In this document: piece after piece, positions 15,533-24,541 of the stretch
Position numbering within the stretch: position 1 is the stretch's first letter
Layout: the number at the start of each line of letters is the position of its first letter
From: Actinobacteria bacterium OV320
GTDB lineage: Bacteria; Actinomycetota; Actinomycetes; Streptomycetales; Streptomycetaceae
NCBI GenBank assembly: GCA_001298545.1
Contig: LJCX01000005.1
Location: 62,001-126,000 of the forward strand
Direction of reading: 5' to 3'
Length of the DNA stretch: 64,000 nt
Made by a program: the position numbers and the translations under genes
The notes under the pieces: model-generated
What the model was told of the DNA's origin: nothing
Seen by the model: the letters and a program-made list of their open reading frames with translations, nothing else
Database searches by the model: none

Positions 15533-17287
15533 GTGCCTCAACTTCGTCTCGCTCTGAACCAGATCGACTCGCGCGTCGGCGACCTCGTCGGCAACACCGA
15601 AACGATCCTCCGCTGGACCCGGCACTCCGCCGAGCAGGGAGCGCATCTCGTGGCGTTCCCGGAGATGGCGCTCACCGGGTACCCCGTCGAGGACCTCGCC
15701 CTGCGCTCCTCGTTCGTCGAGGCCTCCCGCACGGCCCTGCGCGAGCTCGCCGTCCGCCTCGCCGACGAGGGCTTCGGCGAACTGCCGGTGGTCGTCGGCT
15801 TCCTCGACCGGTCCGAGAGCGACCGGCCGAAGTTCGGCCGGCCGCCCGGCTCCCCGCGCAACGCGGCGGCCGTGCTGCACAACGGCGAGGTGATCCTGAC
15901 CTTCGCCAAGCACCACCTCCCGAACTACGGCGTCTTCGACGAGTTCCGCTACTTCGTGCCGGGCGACACCCTGCCGGTGCTGCGGGTGCGTGGCGTCGAC
16001 GTGGCCCTCGCGATCTGCGAGGACCTCTGGCAGGACGGTGGCCGGGTCCCCGCGGCGCGCTCCGCCGAGGCCGGTCTGCTGCTGTCCATCAACGCCTCCC
16101 CCTACGAGCGCGACAAGGACGACACCCGCCTTGAGCTGGTCCGCAAGCGGGCCCAGGAGGCCGGCTGCACCACCGCCTACCTCGCGATGATCGGCGGCCA
16201 GGACGAACTGGTCTTCGACGGCGACTCGATCGTCGTCGACCGCGACGGCGAGGTCGTGGCACGGGCGCCGCAGTTCTCCGAAGGGTGCGTGGTCCTGGAC
16301 CTCGACCTGCCCGCGGCCTCCGCCGACGCTCCGACGGGTGTCGTGGACGACGGTCTGCGCATCGACCGCGTCGTGGTGTCGCAGGACCCCGTCCCGGCGT
16401 ACGAGCCCGAGCTGAGCGGCGGGTACGCGGAGCGGCTGGACGACGCCGAGGAGATCTACTCGGCGCTGGTCGTGGGCCTGCGCGCGTACGTCGCGAAGAA
16501 CGGCTTCCGGTCGGTGCTCATCGGGCTGTCCGGCGGTATCGACTCGGCGCTCGTCGCGGCGATCGCGTGCGACGCGCTGGGCGCGCAGAACGTGTACGGC
16601 GTGTCGATGCCGTCGAAGTACTCCTCCGAGCACTCGAAGGGCGACGCGGCGGAGCTGGCGCGCCGGACCGGCCTGAACTTCCGCACGGTCCCGATCGAGC
16701 CGATGTTCGACGCCTACATGGGTTCGCTCGGCCTGACGGGTCTGGCGGAGGAGAACCTCCAGTCGCGGCTGCGCGGAACCCTGCTGATGGCCGTCTCCAA
16801 CCAGGAGGGCCACATCGTCCTCGCCCCCGGCAACAAGTCGGAGCTGGCGGTGGGCTACTCGACCCTGTACGGCGACTCGGTCGGCGCGTACGGCCCCATC
16901 AAGGACGTCTACAAGACGTGGATCTTCCGGCTCGCGGAGTGGCGCACCCGCGCCGCGGCGGAGCGGGGCCAGACCCCGCCGATCCCCGAGAACTCGATCT
17001 CCAAGCCGCCGAGCGCGGAGCTGCGCCCCGGTCAGGTCGACACCGACTCCCTCCCGGACTACCCCGTCCTGGACGCGATCCTCGAGCTGTACGTCGACCG
17101 GGACCAGGGCGCGGACGCGATCGTCGCGGCGGGCTACGACCGTGAGCTGGTCGTCAAGACCCTCCGCATGGTGGACACCGCCGAGTACAAGCGGCGCCAG
17201 TACCCGCCGGGCACGAAGATCTCGGCGAAGGGCTTCGGCAAGGACCGCCGTCTGCCGATCACGAACGGCTGGCGCGAGTCGGTCTGA
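15533..17287 (+). CDS. nadE: Glutamine-dependent NAD+ synthase
   Basis: A 584-residue two-domain enzyme for the last step of NAD synthesis: nicotinate adenine dinucleotide + ATP + glutamine to NAD. The N-terminal nitrilase-type glutaminase has its Glu-Lys-Cys triad in [10 protein letters not shown] (near 43), [14 protein letters not shown] and AICEDLW (Cys near 163). The C-terminal synthetase has the P-loop [11 protein letters not shown] near 332 and [17 protein letters not shown], and ends [12 protein letters not shown]. The GTG at 15533 (product [12 protein letters not shown]) is preferred because it lies at the expected transcription start and matches the usual N-terminus; an ATG two codons upstream (15527) touches the -10 box. 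Confidence 0.95.
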   Translation: MPQLRLALNQIDSRVGDLVGNTETILRWTRHSAEQGAHLVAFPEMALTGYPVEDLALRSSFVEASRTALRELAVRLADEGFGELPVVVGFLDRSESDRPKFGRPPGSPRNAAAVLHNGEVILTFAKHHLPNYGVFDEFRYFVPGDTLPVLRVRGVDVALAICEDLWQDGGRVPAARSAEAGLLLSINASPYERDKDDTRLELVRKRAQEAGCTTAYLAMIGGQDELVFDGDSIVVDRDGEVVARAPQFSEGCVVLDLDLPAASADAPTGVVDDGLRIDRVVVSQDPVPAYEPELSGGYAERLDDAEEIYSALVVGLRAYVAKNGFRSVLIGLSGGIDSALVAAIACDALGAQNVYGVSMPSKYSSEHSKGDAAELARRTGLNFRTVPIEPMFDAYMGSLGLTGLAEENLQSRLRGTLLMAVSNQEGHIVLAPGNKSELAVGYSTLYGDSVGAYGPIKDVYKTWIFRLAEWRTRAAAERGQTPPIPENSISKPPSAELRPGQVDTDSLPDYPVLDAILELYVDRDQGADAIVAAGYDRELVVKTLRMVDTAEYKRRQYPPGTKISAKGFGKDRRLPITNGWRESV

Positions 17288-17342
17288 CGGCCACCCTTCC
17301 CCGCGCTCCGAAATACGTTTCGGCGCAGGTGCGCGGCGCCCC

Positions 17343-17348
17343 TACCGT
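17343..17348 (+). promoter_or_regulatory. Predicted -10 box of the phosphotransferase gene (leaderless)
   Basis: TACCGT, six bases before the GTG at 17355; no ribosome-binding site is present. Confidence 0.4.
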
Positions 17349-17354
17349 GGCGCG

Positions 17355-17909
17355 GTGACAACTCAGGTGATCGTGCTGAACGGCGGCTCCAGCTCGGGCA
17401 AGTCCGGGATCGTCCGGTGTCTCCAGGCGGTTCTGCCGGACCCGTGGCTCGCCGTCGGGGTCGACGCGCTGCTCGAAGCCATGCCCGCGTCCCTGCGGGC
17501 CTCGGCCGCGGGCATCGAGTTCACCGCGGACGGCGGGGTGAGTGTCGGGCCGGAGTTCCGGACGCTCCAGACGGCGTGGCGGGAGGGGGTCGCCGCGACG
17601 GTCCGCGCGGGCGCCCGGGTCGTCATCGACGACGTCTTCCTCGGCGGAGCCGCGTCCCGGCAGGAGTGGCAGCGGGTCCTCGCCGGACTGGACGTGCTCT
17701 GGGTGGGCGTCAGATGCGAGAGCGCGGTCGCCGAGGGCCGCGAACTCGCCCGCGGGGACCGGGTCCCGGGCATGGCCGCCTCCCAGGCGGACCTGGTCCA
17801 CCAGGGCGTCGATTACGACCTGGAGGTGGACACCACCCACACCGAGTCCCTGGACTGCGCGCGAGCGATCGCCACCCGCATCAGGTGCGACACCGGCCGA
17901 CCGTCCTGA
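17355..17909 (+). CDS. Chloramphenicol phosphotransferase-like P-loop kinase
   Basis: A 184-residue protein of the CPT family. It has a Walker A motif [10 protein letters not shown] at residues 9-18 and a Walker-B-like [12 protein letters not shown], and ends with a [22 protein letters not shown] segment typical of the family. The prototype O-phosphorylates chloramphenicol in a producer strain, but most homologues have unknown substrates and resistance should not be assumed. The GTG at 17355 gives the P-loop its usual position and sits where a leaderless transcript would begin. Confidence 0.85.
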   Translation: MTTQVIVLNGGSSSGKSGIVRCLQAVLPDPWLAVGVDALLEAMPASLRASAAGIEFTADGGVSVGPEFRTLQTAWREGVAATVRAGARVVIDDVFLGGAASRQEWQRVLAGLDVLWVGVRCESAVAEGRELARGDRVPGMAASQADLVHQGVDYDLEVDTTHTESLDCARAIATRIRCDTGRPS

Positions 17910-18396
17910 CGGACGCGGCGCGAGGTGGGCGATCGCCCACCGGGGTTCCGACCCCCGCCGGGCGGCCGGACGGCCGTCTCGCCCTCCGCCGAGTTCCGGC
18001 CGCCACCGGCGCCGGGCGCGCGGACGGACGTCGTTGACCCGAGCCTGTGGCCGACACCGGGCGGGCAGGCAATCGTCCGCCCGGGTTCCGACCCACCGCC
18101 GCCGGGCGGCCGGACGGCCGTCTCGCCGTCCGCCGAGTTCCGGCCGCCACCGCCGCCGGGCGCGCGCACGGACAGCGTGGACCCGAGCCTGTGGCCGACG
18201 CCCGGGCGGCCGGCGCGTGGCCTGCGCGGCGATGTACGTAATCCGGCAGCCTCGCTGACAACCCCGCCCTCCCCCAGGCCACCCGCCGGGCCCCTCCGTG
18301 CGGGCGCCGGCCCACCGAGGTGATCGTCGCCGCGCACTCGACATTTAGTCTGTGCGTAGATAGTCTATGGACACATCATCTGACGAGGGGGCCCGC
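17910..18396. repeat. Non-coding region with a two-copy 144-bp tandem repeat
   Basis: Core copies at 17961-18064 and 18105-18207 are offset by exactly 144 bases and are about 90 percent identical (both contain GCCGAGTTCCGGCCGCCACC and GACCCGAGCCTGTGGCCGAC); flanking GGGTTCCGACC also repeats. No gene is supported here. An open frame through both copies is low-complexity and has no start signal. The 3' end holds the promoter of the next operon. Confidence 0.7.
18346..18366 (+). promoter_or_regulatory. Promoter/operator of the SRPBCC-marR operon
   Basis: TAGTCT occurs twice (18346-18351, 18361-18366), and TAGATAGTCTA (18357-18367) is a short inverted repeat. The hexamers resemble -10 boxes. A MarR operator here is likely from the layout, unproven. 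Confidence 0.35.
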
Positions 18397-18813
18397 ATGT
18401 GGGAGTACGAGCACAGCATCGAGACCGGTGCCACGCCCGAGGCGATCTGGCGACTCTGGGCCGATGTGCCGAACTGGGGGATCTGGAACGCGGAGATCGA
18501 GAAGATCGAGATCGACGGCCCGTTCGCGGCGGGCGCGCGGATCACCATGACGCCGCCCGGTGACGACGCGATCGTGCTGCGTGTCGCCGAGGCCGTCGAG
18601 GGCGAACGGTTCGTCGACGAGGCCCGCTTCGGCGACCTGCTGCTGCGCACCGTCCACCGGATCGACCCGATCGACCGGAGCCGGGTCCGGGTGGTGTACC
18701 GGATGGAGATCACCGGCACCGGCGCGGCGGAGGCCGGCCCGCAGATCGGCCCGGCCATCACCGCCGACTGGCCCGACACCATGGCCACGCTGGTCGGACT
18801 GGCTCAGCGCTGA
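18397..18813 (+). CDS. SRPBCC (START-like) domain protein
   Basis: A 138-residue SRPBCC/polyketide-cyclase-like protein: starts MWEYEHSIETGATPEAIWRLW, then DVPNWGIWNAEIEKIEI and a C-terminal helix LVGLAQR. The fold has a hydrophobic ligand pocket; the substrate is unknown. The ATG at 18397 has a GAGGGG site six bases upstream; an ATG at 18367 would add ten unusual residues and lies directly on a likely -10 box. It overlaps the next gene by ATG/TGA (TGATG), so the two are translationally coupled with a MarR regulator. Confidence 0.88.
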   Translation: MWEYEHSIETGATPEAIWRLWADVPNWGIWNAEIEKIEIDGPFAAGARITMTPPGDDAIVLRVAEAVEGERFVDEARFGDLLLRTVHRIDPIDRSRVRVVYRMEITGTGAAEAGPQIGPAITADWPDTMATLVGLAQR

Positions 18814-19241
18814 TGGCCCTCAGCCCCGGCGAAAGCCCCGGATTCCTGCTGTGGCACACCACCCTGCGCTGGCAGCGCGAGATCGCCGCCGCCCTGGCCC
18901 CACTGGATCTCACCCACGTGCAGTTCGTGCTGCTCGCCTGCACGTGGTGGCTCAATGCGCAGGGCGAGCGCCCCAACCAGCTGACCCTCGCCCGGCAGGC
19001 CGGCACGGACGTCAAGATGACCTCCCAGGTGCTGCGCACCCTGGAACACAAAGGGCTCATCGAGCGTGAGGTCGACCCGGCCGACACCCGCGCCAAACGG
19101 CTGCGCGTCACCGATACGGGCGCCGACCTGGCCCCGCGCGCGGTCGCCGCGGTCGAGGAGGCCGACGCGCTGTTCTTCCAGCCGGTGTCCCGCGACGACG
19201 TGACGGCCCTGCTCGGCCGCCTGGCCCGTCCGGAAACCTGA
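18813..19241 (+). CDS. MarR-family transcriptional regulator
   Basis: A 142-residue MarR protein with the winged helix at about residues 45-105 (LTLARQAGTDVKMTSQVLRTLEHKGLIERE) and the wing DPADTRAKRLRVTDTG with its conserved Asp-x-Arg. Its ATG overlaps the stop of the SRPBCC gene. Such regulators usually control their own operon; the TAGTCT repeats at 18346-18366 are the candidate site. A disrupted MFS gene lies convergent immediately downstream. Confidence 0.9.
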   Translation: MALSPGESPGFLLWHTTLRWQREIAAALAPLDLTHVQFVLLACTWWLNAQGERPNQLTLARQAGTDVKMTSQVLRTLEHKGLIEREVDPADTRAKRLRVTDTGADLAPRAVAAVEEADALFFQPVSRDDVTALLGRLARPET

Positions 19242-19277
19242 GAGGCGGTGGCCCGCGCGTCGCGGGCCACCGCCTCT
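19241..19277. terminator. Bidirectional terminator, 17-bp perfect stem
   Basis: AGAGGCGGTGGCCCGCG (19241-19257) is perfectly complementary to 19261-19277 with a three-base loop CGT, between convergent marR and MFS genes. Confidence 0.85.
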
Positions 19278-19293
19278 CACCCCCGGAGGGACG

Positions 19294-20675
19294 TCAGTGA
19301 CGGACCCCCGCCTCCACGGTCCGCGGCACGTGTGTCGCGACGACCCGCTCGCGGCCGGTGGTCTGCGGGGCCCGGCGGGCGTCGGCCGCGGCCGCGGCGC
19401 CCGCCCCCACCCGGCCCCCGCCCCCCCCGCCCCCCCCCGCCCCCCCAGCCCCGCCTCCAGCAGCACCCGCAGATGGCGGCCGACCGAGCCGAGGCCCTGG
19501 CCGGTCAGGGCGACCAGCTGGGGGGGGGCGGGGGGCGCGCCCCCGGGCCGCGCCCCCCCCGCCACGACCAGGCCCGGGGCCGCCAGTACCGCTCCCGCCA
19601 GCGCGGGCGAGGTCACGCCGAGGCCGGCCGTGAGGGCCAGGCCGCCGAGCCAGGCGCCGCCGGCGTTGGCCATGTTGAACGCGGCCTGGTTGGCGGAGGA
19701 GGCCAGCGACGGACCCGCCGCCGCCTTCTCCATCACCATCAGGTTGAGCGGCGAACCGGTCACGAACGCCGCCACGCCCAGCAGGACCACGGCCAGCGCG
19801 CCGCCCCACGCGGTCGTCATCAGCAGCGGGAACAGGGCCAGGACGACCACCAGGGAGATCAGACCGCCGAACAGGGTCGGGCGCATCGCGTGGTCGGCGA
19901 GACGGCCGCCCAGCAGGTTGCCGATCGTCGCGCCGACACCGAACAGCGCGAGCAGCAGCGTCACGCTGGAGTCGGCGTAGCTGGCGGAGTCGGTCAGCAT
20001 CGGGGTGATGTAGCTGTAGGCGGAGAACAGGGCGCCGAAGCCGGCCACCGTCGTGCCGAGGGCCAGCCACACCGGCAGCGAGCGCAGGGCCGCCAGCTCG
20101 CGGCGCAGCCCGACGGCGGGCGCGTGGGCGTGGTCGCGCGGGATCAGCAGGGCCAGGGAGGCGATCGCCGCCAGGCCGATCACGCTGACGCCGAGGAAGG
20201 TCGCGCGCCAGCCGAGCTGCTGCCCCATGAGGGTGGCTACGGGGACACCCGCGATGTTGGCGACGGTCAGGCCGAGGAACATCAGCGACACCGAGCGGGC
20301 CTTGCGTTCCGGGGCGACCATGTTGGTGGCCACCACCGCGCCGACGCCGAAGAACGCGCCGTGCGGGAGACCGCTGAGGAAGCGGGCGGCCAGCAGCGAG
20401 TCGTAGCCGGGGGCGAAGGCCGACAGGGCGTTGCCCACGACGAACAGGCCCATCAGGGAGATCAGGACGGTCCGGCGGGACATCCGTGCCGTCACCGCGG
20501 CCAGCAGCGGCGCGCCGATGACGACGCCGAGCGCGTAGGACGAGACCAGATGTCCGGCCGTCGGGATCGAGACATGCAGGTCGTCCGCGACATCGGGCAG
20601 CAGGCCCATCATCACGAACTCCGTGGTGCCGATTCCGAAGGCACCCACGGCCAGGGCGAGCAGGGCCAGGGGCAT
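19294..20675 (-). pseudogene. MFS drug-efflux transporter (AraJ/Cmx type), disrupted near its 3' end
   Basis: From the ATG at 20675 the protein is a normal 12-helix MFS permease (FGIGTTEFVMMGLLPDVADD, LSGLPHGAFFGVGAVVA, SLASSANQAAFNMANAGGAW) for about 365 residues. It then runs into about 180 bases of abnormal sequence (19385-19565) with long C and G runs. The expected C-terminal tail (TTGRERVVATHVPRTVEAGV) resumes in another frame and stops at 19294. Thus there is an insertion with a net frameshift. Without it the protein would be about 400 residues, the family size. Either a sequencing/assembly fault in a hard GC region or a real lesion. An inverted repeat upstream (20714-20728) is a likely operator. 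Confidence 0.7.
19414..19560. repeat. Low-complexity C/G homopolymer tracts within the MFS gene
   Basis: C runs at 19414-19446, G runs at 19521-19536 and C runs at 19553-19560 flank a 74-base normal-looking segment (19447-19520). On the minus strand this segment reads LTGQGLGSVGRHLRVLLEAG, which resembles a winged-helix recognition region and not a transporter. Confidence 0.75.
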
Positions 20676-20713
20676 GGAGGACTTGCCTTTCAGGGAGAGG
20701 GGGTTCCGTTCAG

Positions 20714-20728
20714 CATACGTGTCGTATG
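20714..20728. promoter_or_regulatory. Candidate operator of the MFS gene
   Basis: CATACG, spacer TGT, CGTATG: a perfect 6-3-6 inverted repeat about 40 bases upstream of the MFS start. A wider arm pair TTCCGT (20704-20709) / ACGGAA (20736-20741) surrounds it asymmetrically. The regulator is unknown. Confidence 0.5.
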
Positions 20729-20783
20729 TTCAAGTACGGAACAAAGTCTCCTCGGCCCGCTATTCCGGCGAGTGACCTCCTGG

Positions 20784-21845
20784 TCAAGGTGTGGTGACCT
20801 TCACACGCGCCGCCACCGGCAGATGATCGCTGCCCGTCTGCGGCAGCGTCCAGGAGGTGACCGGCTCCACGCCCTTCACCATGATCTGGTCGATCCGCGC
20901 CATCGGGAACGACGCGGGCCAGCTGAAGCCGAAGCCGCTGCCCGCCGCGCCCTGCGTGGAGCGCATCTGGGAGGTCACGGCGTTGAGCGAGCGGTCGTTC
21001 ATGGTGCCGTTGAGGTCGCCGAGCAGGACCACCCGGGTCAGCTTCTCGTCGGCGATCGCCTCACCCAGCGCGTCCGCGCTCTTGTCGCGCTGGCGGGCGG
21101 TGAACCCGGCCTGGAGCTTCACCCGCACCGACGGCAGGTGGGCGACGTAGACGGCGACCTGTCCTTGCGGCGCCGTGACCGTCGCCCGCATCGCGCGCGT
21201 CCAGCCCAGCTTGATGTCCACCGGCTTCACCGCGCTCAGCGGGTACCTGCTCCACAGGCCGACCGTGCCCTGCACCGAGTGGTACTTGTACGTCGCCGCC
21301 AGCGCCTTCTCGTACACCGGCACCGCCGCGGCGGTCAGCTCCTCCAGGGCCAGCACATCGGCCTCGGACGCGGCCACGTCACGGGCGGTGCCGGCCGGGT
21401 CCGGGTTGTCGGCGTTGACGTTGTGGGTGGCGACGGTGAGGTCGCCGCCGCTGCCGGTCCGGTCGACGAGAAGCCCGCCGAAGAGGTTCAGCCAGACCAC
21501 GGCCGGAAGGACGACGGCGATCAGCGCGATCGCCGACTTGCGCACCAGCGCCAGCACCAGAAGCACCGGCACGAACACACCGATCCAGGGCAGGAACGTC
21601 TCCGTGAGACTGCCGAGGTTGCCGTAGCGGTTGGGGATGCGTGAATGCAGCCCCATCACCAGGGAGAACGCCAGCGCGAACCCGGTGAGGACCAGACCCC
21701 GCCGCCAGATGCGCGGATCACCTCGCCAGCCCGCGCCGATCCGGCCGAACAGGGTGCCGATCAGGCGCCGGAGCCGAACTCCCCGAGGCTCGGGACCCGA
21801 GCCTCCGTTGTCGTCCGTCTCCGTCATGTACGCCTGCTGCGCCAT
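20784..21845 (-). CDS. Endonuclease/exonuclease/phosphatase-fold membrane protein
   Basis: A 353-residue protein: a cytoplasmic N-terminus, three or four transmembrane helices at about residues 48-125 (LVLTGFALAFSLVMGLH, WIGVFVPVLLVLALV, AIALIAVVLPAVVWLNLFGG), then an exported endonuclease/exonuclease/phosphatase domain. Catalytic motifs seen: ATHNVNADN, LALEELT, GDLNGTMND and the terminal GSDHLPV with its His. The family cleaves phosphodiester or phosphate-ester bonds with Mg2+; an extracellular phosphodiesterase is likely but the substrate is unknown. A second ATG six codons in (21827, MTETDDN) is an equally good start. Confidence 0.9.
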   Translation of the reverse strand: MAQQAYMTETDDNGGSGPEPRGVRLRRLIGTLFGRIGAGWRGDPRIWRRGLVLTGFALAFSLVMGLHSRIPNRYGNLGSLTETFLPWIGVFVPVLLVLALVRKSAIALIAVVLPAVVWLNLFGGLLVDRTGSGGDLTVATHNVNADNPDPAGTARDVAASEADVLALEELTAAAVPVYEKALAATYKYHSVQGTVGLWSRYPLSAVKPVDIKLGWTRAMRATVTAPQGQVAVYVAHLPSVRVKLQAGFTARQRDKSADALGEAIADEKLTRVVLLGDLNGTMNDRSLNAVTSQMRSTQGAAGSGFGFSWPASFPMARIDQIMVKGVEPVTSWTLPQTGSDHLPVAARVKVTTP

Positions 21846-22027
21846 ACCGTCGCCTCACTGCCTGCCTTGCACACCGTCCGTTCCCCCGGGTACGACCCTA
21901 GGGGATGATCGGCTTTGATCTCGCCGTCCCGTGACGGCCGTACGGGCACGAGGACGACCGGTGCGGTCCCGCGGGTTCCGACCCCGGGCCACAGGGCCCG
22001 GTCTGTGACGAAACGCGCACATTGGGG

Positions 22028-22678
22028 CTACCGCGTCGAGGAACTGACGGGGCGTAGCCCGGCGAGCAGCGTGTCGACGATGCGCGCGGGGAGATCGTCG
22101 GGGAGGTCGGCGTCGGGGCGCATGATCGCGCGGACGAGCATGGGGCCCACGAAGATGTCGTTCACCAGTTCCACATCCAGGTCGGCGCGCAGTTCGCCGT
22201 TCTCCTGACCCCGGCGCAGGACCTCGACGGCCATCCTGCGCCGGGGTTCTATCGCCGTGTTGTGGTACGCCGCCCAGATCTTCGGGCTGCTCTTCATCTG
22301 GGCGTGGACGTTGTGCAGGATCGCCGAGGAACGGTTGGCGAGACCTCGCCGCCGCAGTGCCTCGAGAAGCACGACCAGGTCGTCGCGCATGGAGGTGCCG
22401 GGGAGTTCGGGGTCCTGCGGTTCGGCGGCGCGCAGCACGTCGACGAAGAGTTCCTCCTTGCCGCTCCACCGGCGGTAGATGGCGGCCTTGCCGACCCCGG
22501 CGGTACGGGCGATGCGCTCGATGGAGATCTCGGCGAGCGAGACCCCGTCCTCCAGCAGCTTCATCGTGCCCTCGATGATGGCCCGTTCGACGGCCTCGCT
22601 GCGGGGCCGCCCCCGGACGGGCTGCTCCCCGCTCGCGCCGGCCGGCGTGACGGTGGTCCCCCTGTCGCCGAGGCTCAC
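22028..22678 (-). CDS. TetR/AcrR-family regulator
   Basis: A 216-residue TetR protein with the DNA-binding helix-turn-helix at about residues 25-75 (SLAEISIERIARTAGVGKAA then IYRRWSGKEELFVDVL) and a C-terminal TetR_C ligand domain. The GTG at 22678 follows an AAAGGA site by eight bases; the open frame further upstream is low-complexity GR-rich sequence. It lies 86 bases downstream of a DHA2 pump on the same strand and probably represses it through the palindrome at 24383-24405. Confidence 0.9.
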   Translation of the reverse strand: MSLGDRGTTVTPAGASGEQPVRGRPRSEAVERAIIEGTMKLLEDGVSLAEISIERIARTAGVGKAAIYRRWSGKEELFVDVLRAAEPQDPELPGTSMRDDLVVLLEALRRRGLANRSSAILHNVHAQMKSSPKIWAAYHNTAIEPRRRMAVEVLRRGQENGELRADLDVELVNDIFVGPMLVRAIMRPDADLPDDLPARIVDTLLAGLRPVSSSTR

Positions 22679-22764
22679 GTGTTCGATCCTTTCGTCGCAG
22701 TAGGGGGATTGTCGCCCAGAGGGCCGGTGGGGCGGCTGTTCCCGGCCGCCCCGGCCCTCGCCCC

Positions 22765-24360
22765 CTACGGCTTCGTCCGCATCAACTCCCCCTCCTCCGC
22801 CGCGTCCCGCGGCGCGGGCTTCGGCCTGCCCGGCAGGAACACGGCCACCACGACCGCGCCCACGGCCGCGACCCCGGCCCCGCACAGGGCGGTGATGTGC
22901 ATGGCGTGCAGGAAGGCGTCGTTGGCGGGGGCGATCAGCACCTTGCCCTGGTCGCCGAGTTTCGCGGCGATCCCGAGCGTCGCCTCGATGGACTCGCCCG
23001 CGGTGTCGCGCAGCGCGGCCGGCAGCGTGCCGAGGTGACCCTCGATGCCGTTGCGGTACGACGCCGACAGCACCGAGCCGAGTACGGCGATGCCGAGCGC
23101 GCCGCCGAGCTGGCGGAAGGTGTTGCTGAGCGCGGAGGCGGAGCCGGCCTTCTCCCGGGGCAGCGCCTGCATGATGACCACGCTGGTGGGGGTCATGACG
23201 TGGGCCATTCCGGCGCCCATGCAGAAGAAGACGATCTCCAGGAGCCAGATCGGGGTGTCGGCGTCCAGTGTGGCGAAGGCGACCAGGGTCGCCGCGAGGA
23301 CGATCATCGCCCCGGTGGTGGTGGCCCGGACCCCGAAGCGGTCGACGACCAGCCGGGCGCGCGGCGCGAAGATCAGCTGGGCGGCGGCCAGCGGCAGCAG
23401 GAGCAGACCGGACTGCAGCGGGGAGTAGCCGCGCACGCTCTGGGTGTAGAAGACCGAGAAGAAGGTGACGCCCATCAGCGCGAAGAAGACCAGGGTGATG
23501 ACGGCCATCGCGGCCGAGAACACCTTGTTCTTGAAGTAGTCCATGTCGACGGACGGATGGTCGCTGCGCTTCTCGTACACCACGAACGCGACGAGGACGA
23601 GCAGGCCGGCCGCTATGGTCGCCAGCACGGTCGGGTCCGTGAAGTCGGCGAGCTCGCCGCCCTTGATGATGCCGTAGACGAGCAGGACCAGGCCGACGAC
23701 CGACAGGACGACGCCGACGAGGTCGACGCGGCCGGGGTTCGGGTCACGCGACTCGGGCACCAGCCACAGCATCAGCCCGAACGCGATCAGCACGATCGGC
23801 ACGTTGATGAGGAAGACCGACCCCCACCAGAAGTGGTCGAGCAGCAGACCGCCGGTGATGGGGCCGATGGCGATCGCGAGCCCGACACCGCCCGCCCAGA
23901 TGCCGATCGCCTTGGGCTGCTCCTCGCGCTCGAAGACGTTCATCAGGACGGCGAGGGTCGCGGGCATCACGAAGGCGGCGCCGACGGCCATCAGCGCGCG
24001 GAACGCGATGAGCTGGGCCGGCGAGCCGGATTCCGCGGCGAGCGCGGAGCCGATCCCGAAGACGGCGAGGCCGCCGAGCAGGACCTTCTTGCGGCCCAGC
24101 CGGTCACCGAGGAGACCGGCGGTGAACAGCAGTCCCGCGAAGACGAGCGTGTAGGAGTTGATCGCCCACTCCAGCTCGCTCTGGGTGGCGCCGAGGCCGG
24201 TCGGGGCGGGTGTCGAGATCGTCTTGATCGCGACGTTCAGGATCGAGTTGTCGAGCACCACGATCAGCAGGCTCAGCATCAGGACACCGAGGATCACCCA
24301 ACGACGCCGGTGCACCGCTTCCGGTATCCGCGGAGCGGTGGGGACGGCAGGAGTAGTCAT
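22765..24360 (-). CDS. DHA2-family (EmrB/QacA) multidrug MFS transporter
   Basis: A 531-residue permease with 14 predicted transmembrane helices. Motifs: motif [14 protein letters not shown], motif C-like [19 protein letters not shown], and the first-helix [14 protein letters not shown] with the Asp of proton-coupled DHA2 pumps. It should export lipophilic drugs or a secondary metabolite against protons. The ATG at 24360 lies seven bases after a -10-like TACGCT (24368-24373), so the mRNA is probably leaderless. A perfect 10-3-10 palindrome overlaps the upstream promoter region, and a TetR gene follows. Confidence 0.93.
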   Translation of the reverse strand: MTTPAVPTAPRIPEAVHRRRWVILGVLMLSLLIVVLDNSILNVAIKTISTPAPTGLGATQSELEWAINSYTLVFAGLLFTAGLLGDRLGRKKVLLGGLAVFGIGSALAAESGSPAQLIAFRALMAVGAAFVMPATLAVLMNVFEREEQPKAIGIWAGGVGLAIAIGPITGGLLLDHFWWGSVFLINVPIVLIAFGLMLWLVPESRDPNPGRVDLVGVVLSVVGLVLLVYGIIKGGELADFTDPTVLATIAAGLLVLVAFVVYEKRSDHPSVDMDYFKNKVFSAAMAVITLVFFALMGVTFFSVFYTQSVRGYSPLQSGLLLLPLAAAQLIFAPRARLVVDRFGVRATTTGAMIVLAATLVAFATLDADTPIWLLEIVFFCMGAGMAHVMTPTSVVIMQALPREKAGSASALSNTFRQLGGALGIAVLGSVLSASYRNGIEGHLGTLPAALRDTAGESIEATLGIAAKLGDQGKVLIAPANDAFLHAMHITALCGAGVAAVGAVVVAVFLPGRPKPAPRDAAEEGELMRTKP

Positions 24361-24367
24361 GGCGTCG

Positions 24368-24405
24368 AGCGTAGGACACTTCCGATACGAGACCGTCTCG
24401 TATCG
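24368..24405 (-). promoter_or_regulatory. Promoter and TetR-type operator of the DHA2 pump
   Basis: CGATACGAGA (24383-24392), spacer CCG, TCTCGTATCG (24396-24405): perfect 10-bp inverted repeat. The -10-like TACGCT (minus strand, 24368-24373) lies between it and the start codon, so a bound repressor would cover the -35 to spacer region. Confidence 0.75.
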
Positions 24406-24541
24406 ATTCCTCTTACCGTTTTTCTTACTGAGGCTTTACCCACAGGAGGCGCTCTGGCCCTCCCTGGCACGAAGTGCCACCATGGGTGGTGGTCCGGGGA
24501 CGCCGTGAGGGCGCCTCGAGATGACGTAAGGAGCCGTTGCA

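Noticed and set aside
17355..17909. Antibiotic resistance call for the CPT-like gene
   Set aside because: Only the family fold is supported; most members have unknown substrates and no resistance context is present.
17925..18323. Open frame with 48-residue repeats in the tandem-repeat region
   Set aside because: Low-complexity Pro/Gly/Arg product, no ribosome-binding site, and comparable frames exist on the other strand; explained by the DNA repeat.
18804..20675. A single 623-residue fusion of the MFS protein with extra C-terminal sequence
   Set aside because: After residue 370 the frame runs through homopolymer tracts and antisense to marR; the true C-terminus is in another frame ending at 19294.
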